A stretch of 44,743 nucleotides of DNA, taken from Bacillota bacterium (GTDB lineage Bacteria; Bacillota; Sulfobacillia; JAJZYS01; JAJYTV01). A program made the position numbers and the translations under genes. The notes beneath the pieces are model-generated. The model was not told the DNA's origin, made no database searches, and worked only from the letters and a program-made list of their open reading frames with translations. The stretch is taken from NCBI GenBank assembly GCA_021847575.1, contig JAJZQO010000015.1, positions 1-44,743 of the forward strand, in the 5' to 3' direction. Positions 41,758 to 44,743 of this stretch are shown piece by piece. Every line of letters begins with the position of its first letter. Within the stretch, counting starts at the first letter, position 1.

Positions 41758-43125
41758 TTGCCCGACTGGAACGAATTCGACGCGTACGCCCGTCAGCGCA
41801 TGGCCGCTTTCGGCGTCCCTGGCATGGCCGCCGGCTTCACGCGCGGCGGCCTCCCCGAGCACCTGGCCGCCTACGGCCGGATCAGCCCCAGCGGCGAGCC
41901 GACGCGGACGGACACCCTCTTCGGCATCGGTTCGATCACCAAGTCGTTCACGGCCCTGGCGATCCTCCAGCTGGAGGAGGATGGCCTGCTCTCGACCGAG
42001 GACCCCGTCGCGCGACACCTGCAGAACTTCCGTCTGCCGGGCCAACGCAAGGGGCAAGACGTCCGGTTGCGCCATCTCCTCACCCACACGTCGGGCCTCC
42101 CGCCGCTGCCGGCGCTTGAGTTGTGCCTCGAGCACCCGCCAGACGGATCACCGCCCACCATCGGGGACTACGGTCAGTTGATGGACTACCTGGCCGACGT
42201 GGACAGGCCTCTCCTCGGTCCGCCCGGAACCTTCTTCAGCTACTCGAATGAGGGTTACGGCCTGCTCGGGGCTGTCGTCGAAGCGACCTCGGGCCAGCCG
42301 TACAGCCACTATGTGACGGAGCGCATCCTGGGCCCGCTCGGCATGTCGTCCAGCACATTCCGCAACCCTGGGGCGGATGGCCTCGCGCAGGCCACCGAAC
42401 TCTATGACATGCGTAATCTGGCCGATGGCACCGAGGAGATCTATCCCTCCCCGGGCTGGAGCGACGCACCTGCTATGATCGCCGCCGGCTGGCTGCGCTC
42501 GACGGTCCCGGACCTCCTGCGCTACCTCGGCATGTACCTGGGCCGCGGCCAGCTGGGCGACGCGCGGCTGCTCTCCGCCCAGGGCATCGCGAAGATGCTC
42601 GAGCCCCGCGTGGAAACGTCGCCCGGCCGCTTCTACGCATACGGATTCTCTGTCATCCGCGACTTCCACGGCCGCGACATGATCGGCCATTCAGGCGGCC
42701 TGAAGGGTGTCGGCGCGGACGTTGGCTTCATCCCGGAAGTCGGGCTGGCCGGGGCAGCCCTGGCGAACCTGATGGGTCCCGCCGCGCGCCAGGCGGTGCA
42801 GGGCGGGCTTGCCTTCGCCATGGGCCACCAGGCACAGCCGTTCAACTGCGACTACCCGGCGTTCGCTTTGCCGGCAGGGCGCCTGTCCGACTACCTGGGC
42901 GCCTACCCGTCAGGCGAGGGCGAGACCTATCGAACCGAACAGCGGGCAGGTGAACTTTGGCTCGACGACGGAACGAAGGCGCTCAGGCTCGAGCCCGTCG
43001 GCGACGACGCCTTCGTGCTCCGCGAGCGCGGCGACGAGACGTTCGTGCGCTTCTGGCGTCGGGACGCCGCAGTCTACGCGGTCAGCTGCGGCACGCGCAT
43101 GATCCTGCGCCGAGACGTGTCCTGA
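41758..43125 (+). CDS. Serine hydrolase, beta-lactamase class C family
   Basis: A 455-residue protein of the PF00144 group (class C beta-lactamase, D-aminopeptidase, esterase). Ser59-x-x-Lys62 (GIGSITKSF), Tyr162-Ser-Asn164 (SYSNEGYG) and His311-Ser-Gly313 (IGHSGGLKG) are the three active-site motifs. Residues after about 365 form an extra beta domain, as in D-aminopeptidases. There is no signal peptide, so it acts in the cytoplasm and is unlikely to confer beta-lactam resistance. The TTG at 41758 has AAGGGAG eight bases upstream. It follows the ThDP gene by 95 bp. An insertion sequence starts two bases after its stop codon. Confidence 0.9.
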   Translation: MPDWNEFDAYARQRMAAFGVPGMAAGFTRGGLPEHLAAYGRISPSGEPTRTDTLFGIGSITKSFTALAILQLEEDGLLSTEDPVARHLQNFRLPGQRKGQDVRLRHLLTHTSGLPPLPALELCLEHPPDGSPPTIGDYGQLMDYLADVDRPLLGPPGTFFSYSNEGYGLLGAVVEATSGQPYSHYVTERILGPLGMSSSTFRNPGADGLAQATELYDMRNLADGTEEIYPSPGWSDAPAMIAAGWLRSTVPDLLRYLGMYLGRGQLGDARLLSAQGIAKMLEPRVETSPGRFYAYGFSVIRDFHGRDMIGHSGGLKGVGADVGFIPEVGLAGAALANLMGPAARQAVQGGLAFAMGHQAQPFNCDYPAFALPAGRLSDYLGAYPSGEGETYRTEQRAGELWLDDGTKALRLEPVGDDAFVLRERGDETFVRFWRRDAAVYAVSCGTRMILRRDVS

Positions 43126-43126
43126 C

Positions 43127-43150
43127 GGGTGCGGTGCACGATTGTGGAGG
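43127..43150 (+). repeat. Left terminal inverted repeat of the IS
   Basis: GGGTGCGGTGCACGATTGTG and the next four bases; mismatches to the right repeat at positions 6, 14, 15 and 22. The 130 bp between it and the transposase start hold no other gene. Confidence 0.88.
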
Positions 43151-43280
43151 GATAATGTGGGTTAAGGGTCAAGTTAACATAAGTCCCAAAATATGAGCAA
43201 GGATATGGATGCAAAGACAAAGAACTCCTCTTACAGCCTACCCATGCATTACTCCGCGTAGGCCGAAAAGAGGAGCCCGA

Positions 43281-44705
43281 TTGAACGTATCCCAACTCGC
43301 GCGCGAAGACAACAACACGATCACACAGCGCATCTTGGATGAAGTACGGAACATCCTCTTTGAGTCCTTGACGGCGGATCTGATCACGGAGCTCGTCGAT
43401 CAGGACATGGATGCTATGGAGCAGGCGGTGCAGCGCCTGTTGCGCCTCGTCGGCGGGGCGGTGATGGCGACGCTGGTCGAGGTGAGCGTGTTGCGTCATG
43501 TGGGACCGCCACCGAACTGCGCGCACTGCAGCCGTCCCATGCGCCTCGTAGACCGGCGTCGCGAGCGGAAGATGCACGGTTTGGTAGGAGATTTCACGTA
43601 CAGCCGGCCCTACTTCCATTGCCGTACTACCTGCGGCGACGGCCTGGCACCGGATGACGAGAGGTTCGGCGTGGGTGCCCTCAGCTACACCCCTGCCCTC
43701 AGTCGCGTGGCGGCAGCGCAGGCTGTAGACGTCCCGTTCCAGCGAGCGGCACGCAAGCTCTCCGAAACGCTTGGAGCAGCGTTTGCCGAGGCAGACGTGT
43801 ACCGCGCCGTCGAAAGCCTTGGGGCGGTAGCCGAGACAGAGATCCAGACCGCGATGGCGACGCCTGCCGCACCGCCTCCGGCACCGGATGGGGACACCCT
43901 GGTCGCGGGTATGGACGGCACGACGAGCCATATTGCGGGAGCGTGGCACGAGGTCAAGGTGGGCGTAGTGGGAACGCTCGGGCCTGAGACGCAGCGCGAC
44001 CCGAACACCGAGCGAGAACTGTTTGTGATGAAGAACCCGATGTACTGCGCCGCTGCCAACACGGAGGCAGACGCATTCATGCCCCGCTTCCTGTGGATCG
44101 CGCGGCAGGCGGGCTTCGGTCACCCGGCGCTGCGCCGGGTGGTGTTCATCAATGACGGAGGGCCCTGGATCTGGAACCGCGCCTCGCAGCTTGATCAAGA
44201 GGGTGTCGAGCGGATTGACATCCTGGACTACTTCCACGTCACCGAACACGTTTGGCGCGTGGCGGATGCCTTCTTCGGTCCACAGTCGCTCGATGCGCAC
44301 GCCTGGGTCCGGCCAGTGCTCGAAAACCTCCTAGACCACGGCCCAGAGTCCCTGATGCAGGCCCTCAACGCACTGCCGCCGCGCACCAAGGACCAAAAGA
44401 ACGAACTTCGCAAAGCCACGGGCTACTTCAGCGACCACCTCGAACACATGCGCTATCCGCAGTACATGGCCATGAAACTGCCGATCGCATCCGGCATCGT
44501 AGAGGCTACCTGCCGCTCGGTGGTGTGCCAACGAACCAAGGGCGCCGGCATGCGCTGGAGCCGCATGGGCGCGCAGGCCGTGCTCAATCTGCGCTGCTTC
44601 TACCTCTCCTCCCATGATCGTTGGCGCAACTTCTTCGATCACCGTCCGCTCCGCAAAGCACCTCGCGTTGCCCTCATTAGGCGGGATGTCCAAGATGCTG
44701 CCTAG
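43281..44705 (+). CDS. ISKra4-like transposase
   Basis: A 474-residue transposase. A helical N-terminal part is followed by a zinc-type cysteine set (Cys80, Cys83, Cys114, Cys118). A probable DDE triad is at Asp212 (AGMDGTTSH), Asp292 (VFINDGGPWIW) and Glu408 (PIASGIVEATCR). The ending QRTKGAGMRWSRMGAQAVLNLRC is typical of the ISKra4 family. The start is TTG at 43281 with GAGGAG five bases upstream. The reading frame is complete, so the element may be active. Confidence 0.92.
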   Translation: MNVSQLAREDNNTITQRILDEVRNILFESLTADLITELVDQDMDAMEQAVQRLLRLVGGAVMATLVEVSVLRHVGPPPNCAHCSRPMRLVDRRRERKMHGLVGDFTYSRPYFHCRTTCGDGLAPDDERFGVGALSYTPALSRVAAAQAVDVPFQRAARKLSETLGAAFAEADVYRAVESLGAVAETEIQTAMATPAAPPPAPDGDTLVAGMDGTTSHIAGAWHEVKVGVVGTLGPETQRDPNTERELFVMKNPMYCAAANTEADAFMPRFLWIARQAGFGHPALRRVVFINDGGPWIWNRASQLDQEGVERIDILDYFHVTEHVWRVADAFFGPQSLDAHAWVRPVLENLLDHGPESLMQALNALPPRTKDQKNELRKATGYFSDHLEHMRYPQYMAMKLPIASGIVEATCRSVVCQRTKGAGMRWSRMGAQAVLNLRCFYLSSHDRWRNFFDHRPLRKAPRVALIRRDVQDAA

Positions 44706-44719
44706 ACTGGGTTAGCGCA

Positions 44720-44743
44720 CCACCACAAATGTGCACCACACCC
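44720..44743 (-). repeat. Right terminal inverted repeat of the IS
   Basis: The complement reads GGGTGTGGTGCACATTTGTG and four more bases. It starts 15 bp after the transposase stop and coincides with the end of the window. Confidence 0.88.

Larger units (their letters stand above)
43127..44743 (+). mobile_element. ISKra4-family insertion sequence
   Basis: A 1617-bp element with terminal inverted repeats: the left end (43127-43150) and the complement of the right end (44720-44743) agree at 20 of 24 positions, both beginning GGGTG-GGTGCAC. It holds one transposase gene. The outer base of the right repeat is the last base of the window, so the target duplication and right flank cannot be seen. 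One base (43126) separates the serine hydrolase stop codon from the left repeat. Confidence 0.9.

Noticed and set aside
41758-43125. Serine hydrolase as a beta-lactamase resistance gene.
   Set aside because: The three motifs fit the wider class C/D-aminopeptidase family, but there is no signal peptide and there is an extra C-terminal domain, which favour a cytoplasmic peptidase or esterase.
43074-44300. 408-codon minus-strand frame inside the insertion sequence.
   Set aside because: Shadow of the transposase gene; no motifs and it crosses the IS boundary into the serine hydrolase.

Overview
The window reads as chromosomal DNA of a GC-rich, spore-forming member of the Bacillota. Three things support this. 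Gene order follows a Firmicute pattern (gap-pgk-tpiA-gpmI-eno-secG-esterase-rnr-smpB-tmRNA, glnR-glnA, and a phoB-phoR-pst-phoU run). There is a small acid-soluble spore protein (Tlp). GGAGG-type ribosome sites precede nearly every gene, with frequent GTG and TTG starts. I cannot place it below phylum level; a high-GC lineage such as Symbiobacteriia or Limnochordia would fit.

Layout. (1) 20-2449, minus: rph-rdgB-P1 peptidase. (2) 2555-3922, minus: one NCS1 permease with its own promoter and terminator. (3) 4045-14342, minus: a long central-metabolism and RNA-quality-control run from gap through enolase, secG, an Est30-type esterase, RNase R and SmpB into the tmRNA, then a small thioredoxin-like gene. 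The smpB coding region overlaps the tmRNA 5' end. (4) 14494-16279, minus: glnR-glnA. (5) 16463-17630, plus: an ArsR-DUF2087 regulator and a DUF421 membrane protein. (6) 17692-23312, minus: phoB-phoR-pstS-pstC-pstA-pstB-phoU, with unusually small transporter subunits. (7) 23365-26032, minus: thioesterase-tyrA-aroH and a P-loop/Asp23 fusion. (8) 26081-30840: asnB, tlp (minus), an IS607-type recombinase remnant, a Y-family DNA polymerase and cysteine synthase. (9) 30804-35736, minus: an unknown gene plus a two-component system, and a two-gene ABC exporter. (10) 35874-38304: an MFS transporter, DUF190 and a pair of fluoride channels. (11) 38439-43125, plus: a structured leader, a MerR-XRE-cupin regulator, a decayed solute-binding lipoprotein, a ThDP enzyme and a serine hydrolase. 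(12) 43127-44743: a complete ISKra4-type insertion sequence whose outer repeat is the last base of the window.

Most of the window is housekeeping. Operons are tightly packed with ATGA, GTGA or TTGA couplings. The accessory part is the right-hand third, which carries two gene remnants and an IS. The observations most worth following are the smpB/tmRNA overlap with an atypical tmRNA T-arm, the structured leader before the MerR-XRE-cupin gene, the twin palindromes before the ArsR-DUF2087 gene, the miniaturised Pst transporter, the inferred CTG start of the Y-family polymerase, and the internally deleted IS607-type recombinase. No rRNA, tRNA, CRISPR array or prophage was seen.
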